DNA from: Saprospira sp. CCB-QB6 | Lineage (GTDB): Bacteria > Bacteroidota > Bacteroidia > Chitinophagales > Saprospiraceae | NCBI RefSeq assembly: GCF_028464065.1 | Contig: NZ_CP116808.1 | Span: 2,311,501-2,375,500 of the forward strand | DNA length: 64,000 nt | Direction: 5' to 3' | Shown here: piece by piece, positions 34,027-42,601 of the stretch | Numbering within the stretch: position 1 is the first letter of the stretch | Layout of the letters: each line of letters starts with the position of its first letter | The notes under the pieces: generated by a model | Databases searched by the model: none | What the model saw: only the letters and a program-made list of their open reading frames with translations | Told to the model about the DNA's origin: nothing | Program-made: the position numbers and the translations under genes

Positions 34027-34737
34027 ATGAGAAATTCGATGATGATTCTGGGCCTATTAATGGCCTTGTTGGTGGGGCCCAAAAGCTGGGGACAGGCCGA
34101 GGAGCTGCCCAAGGTCTATAACAATTTAGATCTGGCCCTGGGCCTAGGTTCTGCCTCAGAGAGTAGGCTTTATTTTGCTGCCCTTTCTTTTCAGCGAGAG
34201 CATGCCTTACTTAAAAATAGGCGACTATTGTTGGGCTATGGCCTTCGGTTTTCGGCTTTTGGGGCCTCTGATCAATTGCTTTATACCACAGCTCCCTACA
34301 AACTCACCAAAGATGATTTGATTGATAGTATGTTGGTGGATCAGCCTTTTAGTGCAGCTTTGGCGGCTTCTTTTCATCTTGGTTATTTGATTACGCCCAA
34401 GCTCAAAGCAGGTTTTAATATTGATGTTTTGGGCTTTGGGTTGGGCAAAGAGACAACAGGCCAGTTTACAAGTAGCGATAATTATGGGCAGTATTCAGTA
34501 AATCAGACAGGCCGCCCTACGACTGCTTCCGTATTATTAATTGGCGAAAATGATATTGGGCAATTGGTCTCTGAGTTTTACCTGGCCTATGACATCAATG
34601 AAAAAATGGGCATTCGTGGCGGATTCAATATGACCTTTGTCGAATTTCAATCGGATGAAAAACTGACGCATGATAATGATCGTTTTCGCCATAAGGCGAT
34701 TTTGGGCTTTTTGGCCTTTTATTACCGTCCCTTCTAA
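34027..34737 (+). CDS. Outer-membrane beta-barrel-like protein
   Basis: 236 residues. Signal peptide 1-22 (LMALLVGPKSWGQ). Alternating hydrophobic strands ending in FLAFYYRPF (terminal aromatic) suggest an 8-10-strand barrel. No specific family recognised. It lies 21 bp before the YceI-like gene, so the two are probably one operon with the barrel gene at 35359 beyond a terminator. Confidence 0.65.
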   Translation: MRNSMMILGLLMALLVGPKSWGQAEELPKVYNNLDLALGLGSASESRLYFAALSFQREHALLKNRRLLLGYGLRFSAFGASDQLLYTTAPYKLTKDDLIDSMLVDQPFSAALAASFHLGYLITPKLKAGFNIDVLGFGLGKETTGQFTSSDNYGQYSVNQTGRPTTASVLLIGENDIGQLVSEFYLAYDINEKMGIRGGFNMTFVEFQSDEKLTHDNDRFRHKAILGFLAFYYRPF

Positions 34738-34758
34738 TTTGTTTTACCTTTAAAATTA

Positions 34759-35271
34759 ATGGCTATGAAACAACTAGGTTTAAGTCTAATTATGCTGCTG
34801 TTTGTCACGCTCCTAAGCGCTCAATCGAGTATTACCTTTAAGATTAAGAATGCGGGCTTCACGGTGCCGGGCTCTTTTTCCGATTTCAAGACCTCTATTA
34901 AATATGACAAAAATTTGCCTCGCCAAGCTGCGTTTAGCGGAACGGTTCAGGTTAAATCTATAGATACGGACAACAAGGCCAGAGATAAACATTTGCGCAA
35001 TGAAGACTTTTTTGAGGTCGATACTTATCCCGAAATGAGCTTTCAGTCAACAGCTGTCACGGTGGTTTCTGACAAGCAGCTAAAAGTAGCGGGCAATCTT
35101 AAAATTAAGAAGACGACTAAAAAGGTCGTTTTTGATGTGATGATTAGCGAGAAGAATGGCAAAACGGTTTTTGATACCGAACTAGAAATTAACCGTAGAG
35201 ATTTTGAGGTAGGGGGCAGCAGTTGGACCCTCGCCAATAAATTGACGCTCTTTTTGCATATAGAACAATAA
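34759..35271 (+). CDS. YceI-like periplasmic protein
   Basis: 170 residues. Signal peptide 1-21. The rest is one lipocalin-like YceI domain: FKIKNAGFTVPGSFSDFKT at the start, then LRNEDFFEVDTYPEMSFQST and VAGNLKIKKTTKKVVFDV. The family binds polyisoprenoids or amphiphilic lipids. Start may also be the ATG 6 bp later. Followed by a terminator. Confidence 0.88.
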   Translation: MAMKQLGLSLIMLLFVTLLSAQSSITFKIKNAGFTVPGSFSDFKTSIKYDKNLPRQAAFSGTVQVKSIDTDNKARDKHLRNEDFFEVDTYPEMSFQSTAVTVVSDKQLKVAGNLKIKKTTKKVVFDVMISEKNGKTVFDTELEINRRDFEVGGSSWTLANKLTLFLHIEQ

Positions 35272-35282
35272 GATTTCTTTAA

Positions 35283-35311
35283 GGCTCCAAGGCTAATCCT
35301 TGGGGCTTTTC
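35283..35311 (+). terminator. Intrinsic terminator after the YceI gene
   Basis: GGCTCCAAGG / CCTTGGGGC stem, 5-nt loop, then TTTTC. Confidence 0.7.
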
Positions 35312-35358
35312 GATTTTGGGCGGCGGCTAAAAAAGGTTTATTTTGTAAAAAATAAGCT

Positions 35359-36084
35359 ATGAGAACATGGATACTAGGGCCAAAAATGGCCCAATACTTA
35401 CTTTTATTGATTGCCCTTTTGGCCACAAATGCTAGACTTTTGGCCCAAGAGGAGCAGCCTGAAGATGAACTGCTAGGCGGCTTCTATTATGGCGTTTATG
35501 GAGGCGGAACGGTGGCCACCCAAAACTGGAATAATTTCCAACGCAATGCTTTGATGAGCTATCATGCAGGCATTTTTGTAGAAAGTTTACTACCTGGCTC
35601 TGCTGGCCAGCAAACCTCTTACCTCTTTGCCTTAGGCTATCACAAAAAGGGCAGCAGTTTCCGCAATATGTTTGTGGGCGGCAGCACGGTCCCCGCCAAC
35701 GAGTTTCACAATCTGACTCTTTTAGGTGCTTTCAAAAAGAATTATGCAACAGGGCCCGAAGAACGCGATCGCCTTTATTTCCTCCTGGGCTTGCGGGCCG
35801 AATATACCCTAGATTATCAATTGGTGGGCTTTGGCGTAGAAGGCGTAAATCGAGCACTTTTGGGCGTAAAACTAGCCGGAGGCTATGATTTGCGCTTGCC
35901 CGATTCTGGCCTAGGCCTTCGCTTAGAAGCTAGCGTTAGCCCCGATATTACTCGGCAGGTTTTCGTCCCCGCAGGCTACTCTACAGGCATGAATGACCAA
36001 AATGGCAACCCCATTCTTAGCCAAGAGCAAAAGGTCTACAACCTTATTTTTGAGGTTTCTGCCGCTGTATTTATCATGCAGTAA
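35359..36084 (+). CDS. Probable outer-membrane beta-barrel protein
   Basis: 241 residues. Signal peptide about 1-30 (LLLIALLATNARLLAQ). The body alternates as in PorT/outer-membrane beta-barrel families (GGFYYGVYGGGTVATQNW opening, GLRLEASVSPDI, late FEVSAAVFIMQ). Function unknown. Its stop lies 6 bp before a GC-rich element. Confidence 0.65.
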   Translation: MRTWILGPKMAQYLLLLIALLATNARLLAQEEQPEDELLGGFYYGVYGGGTVATQNWNNFQRNALMSYHAGIFVESLLPGSAGQQTSYLFALGYHKKGSSFRNMFVGGSTVPANEFHNLTLLGAFKKNYATGPEERDRLYFLLGLRAEYTLDYQLVGFGVEGVNRALLGVKLAGGYDLRLPDSGLGLRLEASVSPDITRQVFVPAGYSTGMNDQNGNPILSQEQKVYNLIFEVSAAVFIMQ

Positions 36085-36090
36085 ATAACT

Positions 36091-36233
36091 GGGGGCCCGC
36101 GGCCAGCAAGCTGGCCGCCGCTATGCTGCGCCGCTCGCAGTTCGCTCGGCCCTGCAGCCGCCTTTGGCGGCTTTGGTCTGGCCTGCGGCCACGGCTGCGC
36201 AGCGCTGGGCCTGCTGGGCTTCGCCGCCTGTAG
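36091..36233 (+). repeat. GC-rich palindromic element, copy 15 (subtype III)
   Basis: Border TGGGGGCCCGCGGCC, arm GGCCAGCAAGCTGGCC then GCCGCTATGCTGCG; stems GCCGCCTTTGGCGGC and GGCCTGCGGCC; tail CAGCGCTGGGCC plus a GGGCTTCGCC stretch. It starts 6 bp after a stop codon. Confidence 0.87.
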
Positions 36234-36270
36234 GAATCCATAATTATCCTCATCGCTAAATATTAGGTTT

Positions 36271-37476
36271 ATGGGCATCATGATTTATGCAATTCCAGTA
36301 TTCTTCCTGCTCATCGGAATAGAGTTATTGATTGGCTATTTTAGTCAGCAGCAGTTGTATCGATTAGGCGATGCTGTGGCCAATATTAGCTGTGGAGTAG
36401 GGCAGCAGGTAACAGGCGTTTTTATTAAGCTTATAGGCTTGGGCAGCTATGTTTATATCTATGAGCATTGGCGCTTGTTGTCTGTACCAAATCATTGGGC
36501 CACTTATCTGCTCCTCTTTATTTTGATCGACTTCCTTTATTATTGGTTTCATCGCTATTCGCATGAAATCAATAGCTTTTGGGGCGCGCATGTGGTGCAT
36601 CATCAGAGTGAAGACTATAATCTGTCGGTAGCTTTGCGCCAAAGTGCTTTTCAAGGCATTTTTTCGGCGGCTTTTTATTGGCCCTTGGCTTTTTTAGGCT
36701 TTGATCCTGTTCCCTTTTTTATTATTGGGACCTTTCAGACCTTATACCAATTTTGGATTCATACGGAGGCGATTCGCAAACTGCCCGCTTGGTTTGAGTA
36801 TGTCTTTAATACCCCCTCTCATCATCGGGCGCATCATGGCCGCAACCCAGAGTATATTGATAAAAACCATGGGGGCACCCTCATTTTATTTGACCGTTGG
36901 TTTGGCACCTTTGAGCCCGAACAAGCGGAGGTGGTTTATGGCGTAACTAAGCCATTAGCTACATACAATCCCATTTGGGCCAATTTAGATTATTATGCTG
37001 ATTTGTGGGCGGCGGCGGGGCAAATGCCCCGCTGGAAAGACCGTTTGCGGCTTTGGGTGGCTCGGCCAGGCTGGCTACCCGAAGAACTAGGCGGGCAGCA
37101 GCAGGTCCCTGCCGTAGAGCGACAGCATACAGAAAAATACAATCCCCCTTTACCGCCATTTTTGCCCATTTATGTGCTTTTACAATATGTATTTGTCCTT
37201 TTAGGGGCTACGGGCTTTTTGATTGTAGAAAGCCAGTTGGATTGGCCCAAACTCTTGGCCCTAAATGTCATCATCCTTTGGGCTTTGGGTAATTTGGGTG
37301 GGCTGTTGGACCTCAAAAAATGGGGGCTGCCCTCAGAGTATTTGCGGCTTTGTGCGACCCCTTTGGCCCTCTACTTTTTATTTCCCTTGGGCCTTTATAT
37401 TTGGGGCTTAGCGGCCTGGGCTATTGGCTCTCTAGGCTTACTCCTTTATTATCAGTGGCGATTGGGAAGGGCTTAG
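36271..37476 (+). CDS. Sterol desaturase / fatty-acid hydroxylase family membrane protein
   Basis: 401 residues with about seven hydrophobic segments. The eight-His di-iron motifs are present: HRYSHE (about residue 94), HVVHHQSEDYN (about 107), an HTE at 167 and SHHRAHHGRN (about 184). The family oxidises lipid acyl chains or sterol-type rings with O2. The C-terminal 130 residues, with extra hydrophobic segments, resemble those of alkylglycerol-monooxygenase-like members. Product unknown. Confidence 0.9.
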   Translation: MGIMIYAIPVFFLLIGIELLIGYFSQQQLYRLGDAVANISCGVGQQVTGVFIKLIGLGSYVYIYEHWRLLSVPNHWATYLLLFILIDFLYYWFHRYSHEINSFWGAHVVHHQSEDYNLSVALRQSAFQGIFSAAFYWPLAFLGFDPVPFFIIGTFQTLYQFWIHTEAIRKLPAWFEYVFNTPSHHRAHHGRNPEYIDKNHGGTLILFDRWFGTFEPEQAEVVYGVTKPLATYNPIWANLDYYADLWAAAGQMPRWKDRLRLWVARPGWLPEELGGQQQVPAVERQHTEKYNPPLPPFLPIYVLLQYVFVLLGATGFLIVESQLDWPKLLALNVIILWALGNLGGLLDLKKWGLPSEYLRLCATPLALYFLFPLGLYIWGLAAWAIGSLGLLLYYQWRLGRA

Positions 37477-37540
37477 CAAAAGCATAAAAAAAGGAGCTAG
37501 ATTTTTAGAATGCGAACAAAAGCCTAACTTTGCGCTTGTT

Positions 37541-37654
37541 GGCCTAGCGATGCGGCGGGGGGGCCGTCAGGCCAGACCGAGCCAGCTTGCTGGCGAAGGG
37601 CCGAGCAGACCTGCGAGCCCCAAAGCGTAGCGCCTGCCGCAGGCAGGAGGCCCC
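37541..37654 (-). repeat. GC-rich palindromic element, copy 16 (subtype I)
   Basis: The smallest copy. Arm GGCCTCCTGCCTGCGGCAGGCGCTACG; stems GCCAGCAAGCTGGC and GGCCTGACGGCC; tail ATCGCTAGGCC. Its GGGGCC edge is 15 bp before the ferredoxin start. Confidence 0.85.
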
Positions 37655-37669
37655 AAAAAATAAAAAGAA

Positions 37670-37996
37670 ATGTCAGATACAATCAAAGTAACGGTGATTG
37701 ACCGAAATGGGCAGGCCCATGAATTGGATGCGCCCACAGATATGAACATGAACATGATGGAACTTTGCAAGGCTTATGAATTGCCTGTGGAGGGAACTTG
37801 TGGAGGTATGGCGCTTTGTGCGAGCTGCCATATGTATATAGAGAGCGATCATGAATTGAAGGATCCCTCTGATGATGAAGAAGATATGTTGGACCAAGCC
37901 TTTTTTGTAGAGGATAATAGCCGTTTGGGCTGTCAGATCCATTTGCGAGCCGAACTAGATGGTTTGGTCGTGCGCTTGGCCGCAGTAGATGAGTAA
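37670..37996 (+). CDS. 2Fe-2S ferredoxin (adrenodoxin type)
   Basis: 108 residues. Four cluster ligands: C in EGTCGGMALCASC (three of them, spacing C-x5-C-x2-C) and C in RLGCQIHL near the end. Electron carrier for oxygenases or Fe-S assembly; partner not fixed, though the desaturase-like protein lies upstream. It overlaps by 8 bp an ATG of the peroxiredoxin frame, but that gene most likely starts at 38040. Confidence 0.92.
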   Translation: MSDTIKVTVIDRNGQAHELDAPTDMNMNMMELCKAYELPVEGTCGGMALCASCHMYIESDHELKDPSDDEEDMLDQAFFVEDNSRLGCQIHLRAELDGLVVRLAAVDE

Positions 37997-38039
37997 GGAA
38001 TTCAGGGAATTTAATTTGAAAAACAAAAACAAAAACGAG

Positions 38040-38513
38040 ATGGCTATTACATTAGAAGCAGGAGATAAGGCCCCTAATTTTGAGGGTAAAGATCAGAATG
38101 GAAAAAGCGTCAGTTTGGCTGATTTTTCGGGTAAAACCTTGATTCTGTATTTTTATCCCAAAGATGATACGCCTGGTTGTACCAAAGAAGCTTGTAACCT
38201 TAGAGATAATTATGAAGCTTTGTTGGAGCAAGGTTATGCGGTAGTTGGGGTGAGCCCTGATGGCGAAGCCTCACATCAGAAGTTTATTGCCAAGTACGAG
38301 CTCCCTTTCCCTTTGATTGCTGATGAGGAAAAGGAAATTATGGAAGCTTATGGGACTTGGGGAGAGAAGAACATGTATGGCAAAATCAAATTAGGGGTAT
38401 TGCGGACCACCTTCATCATAGATGGAGAGGGCACAATTTTAAAAGTATTTAAGCGCCCTAAAACTGCAGAACATACCGAGCAGATTTTGAAGGCTATGGA
38501 GAAATTATCCTAA
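38040..38513 (+). CDS. bcp: Thiol peroxidase, Bcp-type peroxiredoxin
   Basis: 157 residues from ATG 38040. FYPKDDTPGCTKEACNLRDN holds the peroxidatic Cys (about residue 46) and the resolving Cys five residues later. It reduces hydroperoxides with thioredoxin-derived electrons in the cytoplasm. The upstream ATG at 37989 would add a 17-residue Asn/Lys-rich extension not seen in the family. Confidence 0.93.
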   Translation: MAITLEAGDKAPNFEGKDQNGKSVSLADFSGKTLILYFYPKDDTPGCTKEACNLRDNYEALLEQGYAVVGVSPDGEASHQKFIAKYELPFPLIADEEKEIMEAYGTWGEKNMYGKIKLGVLRTTFIIDGEGTILKVFKRPKTAEHTEQILKAMEKLS

Positions 38514-38536
38514 GCCAAACCATTTAGGGAGCGAGC

Positions 38537-39139
38537 ATGAATACAGATCGCGAAGAGCTTTTGCTAGAGCAATTGAGCATGGGGCAAGAACAGGCCCTCA
38601 AGGCCATTTTTGAGCAGCATTATCAGTCGATATACCGCATTATTTATCGAATGTTGCAAAATAAAGCTACAGCCGAAGACCTCTCTCAAGAGGTCTTTCT
38701 CAAGCTTTGGGAAAAGCGAGAAAAATTGAATATACGTGGACCCATAGGGCCTTATTTGCGTCGAATGGCGGTAAATGAGGCCTTAGGCCATTTGCGCAAG
38801 CATAAGAAGTATTTTATAGAGGATATTGAGGAGCAACACGATCTAGCGGCCCCGATAACGACAGATATAGAAGCCGTTTATGCGGAAAAAGAACTTAAAA
38901 AAGCCTTGAATAAGGCGATTAAGAGCTTACCCCCCCGCTGTCGATCTGTTTTTGTCCTCAGCCGATTTGATGGACTCTCCTATAAGGAAATTGGAGAAGC
39001 CATGAATATCTCAGTCAAAACGGTAGAAAATCAAATGGGAAAGGCCCTGAAAGTAATGCGTAAATTGCTTAGCCCTTACCTGCCTTTGGCGCTATTTATT
39101 GTTAAAATTTGTTGGAGCATAGGGGCTAAGCTCTTTTAG
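38537..39139 (+). CDS. ECF-type RNA polymerase sigma factor
   Basis: 200 residues. Region 2 shows IFEQHYQSIYRIIYRMLQNKATAEDLSQEVFLKLWEKR-like sequence; region 4 shows LPPRCRSVFVLSRFDGLSYKEIGEAMNISVKTVENQM. It belongs to the large Bacteroidota FecI-like group. It is followed by FecR (49 bp) and the STN/repeat protein (33 bp), so these three form one signalling cassette. The last 25 residues are hydrophobic, as in many members. Confidence 0.9.
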   Translation: MNTDREELLLEQLSMGQEQALKAIFEQHYQSIYRIIYRMLQNKATAEDLSQEVFLKLWEKREKLNIRGPIGPYLRRMAVNEALGHLRKHKKYFIEDIEEQHDLAAPITTDIEAVYAEKELKKALNKAIKSLPPRCRSVFVLSRFDGLSYKEIGEAMNISVKTVENQMGKALKVMRKLLSPYLPLALFIVKICWSIGAKLF

Positions 39140-39188
39140 CACATCCAGCAATAAACCAAAGGTAATTCCCAATTAGATTCAATAATAT

Positions 39189-40208
39189 ATGGCAACACTA
39201 TACAATGGCGAAGATATTCCATGGTCTTTATTGGCCAAGGAAATACAAAACTGCTTGGCAAAAGAGGAAGAAGAAGCCTTAGCCGAATGGTTGGGGGCCT
39301 CTGAAGAACATCAAGCACTGCAAGCTGAGCTACACCGAATTTGGACCCTGCCCGAAGAAGAGTTGCCCATGAGCAGTAATGCAGAAATTTGGGCAGAGCT
39401 GCAAAGCAAATTGCAAGAACGCCAACCCCAAAAAACATTCTGGCAACGCTATGCTAATTTAACAGCAGTAGCCGCTAGCCTGCTCTTGGTCATTTTTGTT
39501 TTGTACGGAACAGGTAGCTTTAACTGGAAATCAGAAGCTGTGGCCGAACTCAACTGGCTAGAATTAGAGGCCAAGGATAGCCGCAATTTGCAAATGCCCG
39601 ATGGCAGCATCATCTTCCTCAATAAAAAGAGTAAACTCCGCTATCCCGACCGCTTTCAGGACCGTAGAGAGGTAGAACTTTTAGCTGGAGAGGCCTTCTT
39701 TGAAATCAATAGAGATTTAGAACACCCCTTTGTGCTACAAATTGCCAAAGCAGGCCAATTAGAGGTTTTAGGAACTAGCTTTAATGTCCGCGCCTATGAA
39801 GGCGAAACCGAAATGTGCTTATCGGTAAGTACTGGAAAGGTCCGCTACCGTAGCCCAGAAGGCGAAGAACACATTTTAGAGAAAGGAGATGCCGTTTACT
39901 ACAATTATGCAGATAAACGAGCTAATTTAAAACGCCCCCTTAATCCTACCCACTGGCGAGATGGTCTACTGACCTATAAAGATTGCTCTTTGGCCGATTT
40001 GCGTAAGGATTTGCAACAAAAATATGGCATTAACCTAGAGTTTGAAAACGAAGCCTTGAGCCAATGCCTTTTTAACGGCAGCTTCAAATCGCCAAAATTA
40101 GAAGAGCTCTTTCAAGCCCTTAGCTTTACCCTAAATTTATCGGTCAAAAAAGTAACCGAGCAAGAGTATTTGCTATCTGGAGAGCCTTGTCCTTCCTCTT
40201 TGGATTAA
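39189..40208 (+). CDS. FecR-family anti-sigma factor
   Basis: 339 residues. Cytoplasmic N-terminal part (1-85), one membrane helix (about 92-111, LTAVAASLLLVIFVLYGTG), then FecR periplasmic domain (about 120-250; DSRNLQMPDGSIIFLN, VLGTSFNVRAY) and a DUF4974 domain (about 260-330, LADLRKDLQQKYGINLEF). It should hold the upstream sigma factor until a periplasmic signal arrives. Confidence 0.92.
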   Translation: MATLYNGEDIPWSLLAKEIQNCLAKEEEEALAEWLGASEEHQALQAELHRIWTLPEEELPMSSNAEIWAELQSKLQERQPQKTFWQRYANLTAVAASLLLVIFVLYGTGSFNWKSEAVAELNWLELEAKDSRNLQMPDGSIIFLNKKSKLRYPDRFQDRREVELLAGEAFFEINRDLEHPFVLQIAKAGQLEVLGTSFNVRAYEGETEMCLSVSTGKVRYRSPEGEEHILEKGDAVYYNYADKRANLKRPLNPTHWRDGLLTYKDCSLADLRKDLQQKYGINLEFENEALSQCLFNGSFKSPKLEELFQALSFTLNLSVKKVTEQEYLLSGEPCPSSLD

Positions 40209-40241
40209 ACAGCGGTTTTCTTATGCCTTAATTTAGTTGTT

Positions 40242-41840
40242 ATGCGTTTATTTGCCCGCTTCCTTTTGCTGTTCTTTTTGGGAAGCCTGCCGCTATGGAT
40301 ATTGGGGCAGCGGGCCCAATGGAAGTTTGAAGGAGAAACTTTAGAAGAAGTCTTAGTTGAGTTAGAGCAATCTTACGGATTGCGCTTTGCCTATGGCCAA
40401 GGTCGTCTGACCTTGGCCAAAACTATTTTTCATAGGGCCGATAACTGGCCCCTAGATAGTGCCCTGATCGATTTATGGAAGGATAATAATCTAGCCTACC
40501 AACAACAGGGACAGCTCTGGGCCCTAAAGGATGATTTACCTAAAGAACAATGGAGCCTGGCCGCCCCCATTTTAGCGCCCAAACAACAACCTCTAGCCCC
40601 CCAATCTCCTCTGCCTTATAGCCGCCCCCTACCGCCACCGCCTCGCTTTAGCCGAGCCGTTTTGCCCCGCATTTATAGCGAAGGACTTCTAATTGCCTTG
40701 GATGCCGATCCTCAAGCGCAAGGGATTTTAATGGATTGGGGAGCGGCTTGGAAAGAAGCCTTAGAACGACAGTTTTTAGAAGAGTTATCCATTTTTCAGT
40801 TTTCTTTTTTTGGTACCCCCGAAGATGAAGCCGCTAAAGCACAGGTTTTGGCGCTAGATATTGGCTGGGGCCGCCGCAGACAGTTGTTGGGCCTCCAACT
40901 GAGCTTGGGCGCTAGCCGTGTAGAAGAATCGGTTATGGGCTTTCAGTTTTCTCTGCTGTCTAACCAAGTGAAACAGGAGGTGATGGGCCTACAACTGGCT
41001 GGATTTTATAATCAATCGGCTACACTTTATGGCAGCCAGCTGTCGCTGGGCCTAAATCTAGTCGATAGTAGCGTGTCGGGCTCTCAGTTTTCGGCCTTTG
41101 GAAATCTGGCCCTAGGCCAAGGCTATGCCGCCAATAGTTTGCAGCTGGCAGGCCTTTTCAATTATAGCCGCTCTAATGCCCATGTGCAGCTGGGAGGCTA
41201 TTATAACCGAGCCCAAAAAGTACAGGGCTGCCAACTCGGCCTAGGCCTAAATGAGGCCGATAGCCTAGAAGGTTTGCAACTAGGAGCCATCAATTATACT
41301 GGCCATCTGAAAGGCTGCCAACTCGGCTTGCTCAATGTTTGCGATACAGCCGCCACTGGCCTAGGCCTTGGCCTGCTCAATATCTACAGAAAAGGAGGCT
41401 ACAACCGCATCAGTCTAGGGGGCTCTGCCGCTCTGCACGCCCAACAAAGTCTACAAATTGGCCACCCCCGCTTCTATACTATTTATGAAATGGGCCAGCG
41501 CCTAGATCAACCGATTTGGCTCTGGGGCTTCGGGCTGGGCTGCCGCCTGCCTATGGAAAAAGGCTATTACCTACATCCCGAATTGCTCGCCTATTCTTTG
41601 CAAGAAGGCCCCGATTGGACCAAAGGACAAGGCCAATTGTATCAATTGCGAGCCCTCTTTTCTTATCCCTTGGTGGGCGGCTTGGAGCTGCTCACGGGAC
41701 CCGAACTCAATTTTATCCACCAAAATGTAGAAGCTAGCCAAGCCCTAGGCCAACAACTACTCTGGGAAAGAAGCCGAGGCGATTGGGAACAACGCTTGTT
41801 CTGGGGCTGGCAACTGGCTGTCCGCTATAAATTGTGGTAG
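40242..41840 (+). CDS. STN-domain protein with surface-type repeats
   Basis: 532 residues. Signal peptide 1-22. Residues about 26-92 look like an STN (secretin/TonB N-terminal signalling) domain: WKFEGETLEEVLVELEQSYG, ending with WALKDD. A Pro-rich linker covers about 108-145. Residues about 165-400 carry ten or so degenerate repeats of G-x-Q-L/F-S/G-x(8-12), such as GLQLSLGAS, GFQFSLLSN, GLQLAGFYN, GCQLGLGLN, as in LA_2272-type surface repeats. The end is barrel-like. It takes the place usually held by a FecA/SusC receptor in the cassette, so it may be the signal sensor. Its stop is 5 bp before copy 17. Confidence 0.75.
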   Translation: MRLFARFLLLFFLGSLPLWILGQRAQWKFEGETLEEVLVELEQSYGLRFAYGQGRLTLAKTIFHRADNWPLDSALIDLWKDNNLAYQQQGQLWALKDDLPKEQWSLAAPILAPKQQPLAPQSPLPYSRPLPPPPRFSRAVLPRIYSEGLLIALDADPQAQGILMDWGAAWKEALERQFLEELSIFQFSFFGTPEDEAAKAQVLALDIGWGRRRQLLGLQLSLGASRVEESVMGFQFSLLSNQVKQEVMGLQLAGFYNQSATLYGSQLSLGLNLVDSSVSGSQFSAFGNLALGQGYAANSLQLAGLFNYSRSNAHVQLGGYYNRAQKVQGCQLGLGLNEADSLEGLQLGAINYTGHLKGCQLGLLNVCDTAATGLGLGLLNIYRKGGYNRISLGGSAALHAQQSLQIGHPRFYTIYEMGQRLDQPIWLWGFGLGCRLPMEKGYYLHPELLAYSLQEGPDWTKGQGQLYQLRALFSYPLVGGLELLTGPELNFIHQNVEASQALGQQLLWERSRGDWEQRLFWGWQLAVRYKLW

Positions 41841-41845
41841 TTTTT

Positions 41846-42008
41846 GGGGCCTCCGCCTCGCTACGCTCGTCGGCGCTACGCTTTGGGGCTCGCAGGTCTG
41901 CTCGGCCCTGCGGCCTGACGGCCTTGGTCTGCGGCTTCGCCGCCCCCTTTCGCATCGCTAGGCCGCTCAACGGCTATGTTTTGGCCGGGCCTCCCGCTTC
42001 GGCCGCCG
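41846..42008 (+). repeat. GC-rich palindromic element, copy 17 (subtype I)
   Basis: TTTTTGGGGCCTCCGCC begins right after the TAG stop codon. Arm GCTACGCTCGTCGGCGCTACGC; stems GGCCTGACGGCC and GCGGCTTCGCCGCC; tail ATCGCTAGGCC. A second partial element (GGCCGGGCCTCCCGCTTCGGCC) follows. Confidence 0.87.
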
Positions 42009-42010
42009 AA

Positions 42011-42047
42011 AAAGGCGCAAAACCTAAGTTTTGCGCCTTTTTTTATG
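42011..42047 (+). terminator. Intrinsic terminator of the sigma/FecR/STN unit
   Basis: AAGGCGCAAAAC / GTTTTGCGCCTT perfect stem with CTAA loop and seven T. It lies on the far side of copy 17, so copy 17 is predicted to be transcribed as a 3' UTR. Confidence 0.9.
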
Positions 42048-42420
42048 TCCAATTGTTACTAATAAGTTAAGCTGCTGACTTAATGAACTTATTCCCAATG
42101 GCTAATGAGCTAGCTTTTTCCTAGCTCGACTTAGGATTTGTCTAGCTCTTTTAGGTCCTAGGGCTAAATCCCAAGCTTGGGGGCTGCTGCAAACTGGCGA
42201 GCGGAAGTCCTTCTTTACTTTCGTGAAGGTTTTGTTAAAGTTATTTATAACTGAACTTATCCAAAGAGCTAAAGAATGACCTTTTTAGTATCATTAACGA
42301 TGTCTGAGCTATAGTCAATGATGTTTGGAAGGTCGTTTATGATGTTAGCGAGCTTATTGACTAGCTTTGAGGGCCTAATAATTTGGGGAGAGCTGCTTTG
42401 GGTTTAGTTTTATGCGTCTA
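42048..42420. other. Gene-free AT-rich region
   Basis: 370 bp with no open frame, no repeat shared elsewhere in the window and no TAnnTTTG box that I could find. Short direct words (GCTAGCTT, TTAGCGAGCTTA) recur but nothing definite. Confidence 0.4.
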
Positions 42421-42555
42421 GAGGCGGCGCAGCCGCCGGCTGAGGGATGGACAGCAGTGGCCGTCAGGCCAGACCAAGGCGCTGCAAGCGCCGCAGGGCC
42501 GAGCGAATAGCGAGCTGCGAAACAGCCCGACCCGCCCGTAGGGCGGGGCAGCCCC
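42421..42555 (-). repeat. GC-rich palindromic element, copy 18 (subtype II)
   Basis: Arm GGGGCTGCCCCGCCCTACGGGCGGGTCGGGCTG, stems GGCGCTTGCAGCGCC and GGCCTGACGGCC, tail CCATCCCTCAGCC then GGCGGCTGCGCCGCC. 46 bp before the subtilase. Confidence 0.87.
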
Positions 42556-42601
42556 AGAACAAAAAACATGGTCAATTTGTAATTGAAAAAATCGAAAAGA
42601 T

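Noticed and set aside
37989-38039. Bcp start at 37989 overlapping the ferredoxin stop.
   Set aside because: The extra Asn/Lys-rich 17 residues are not part of the family and the ATG at 38040 gives the usual length.
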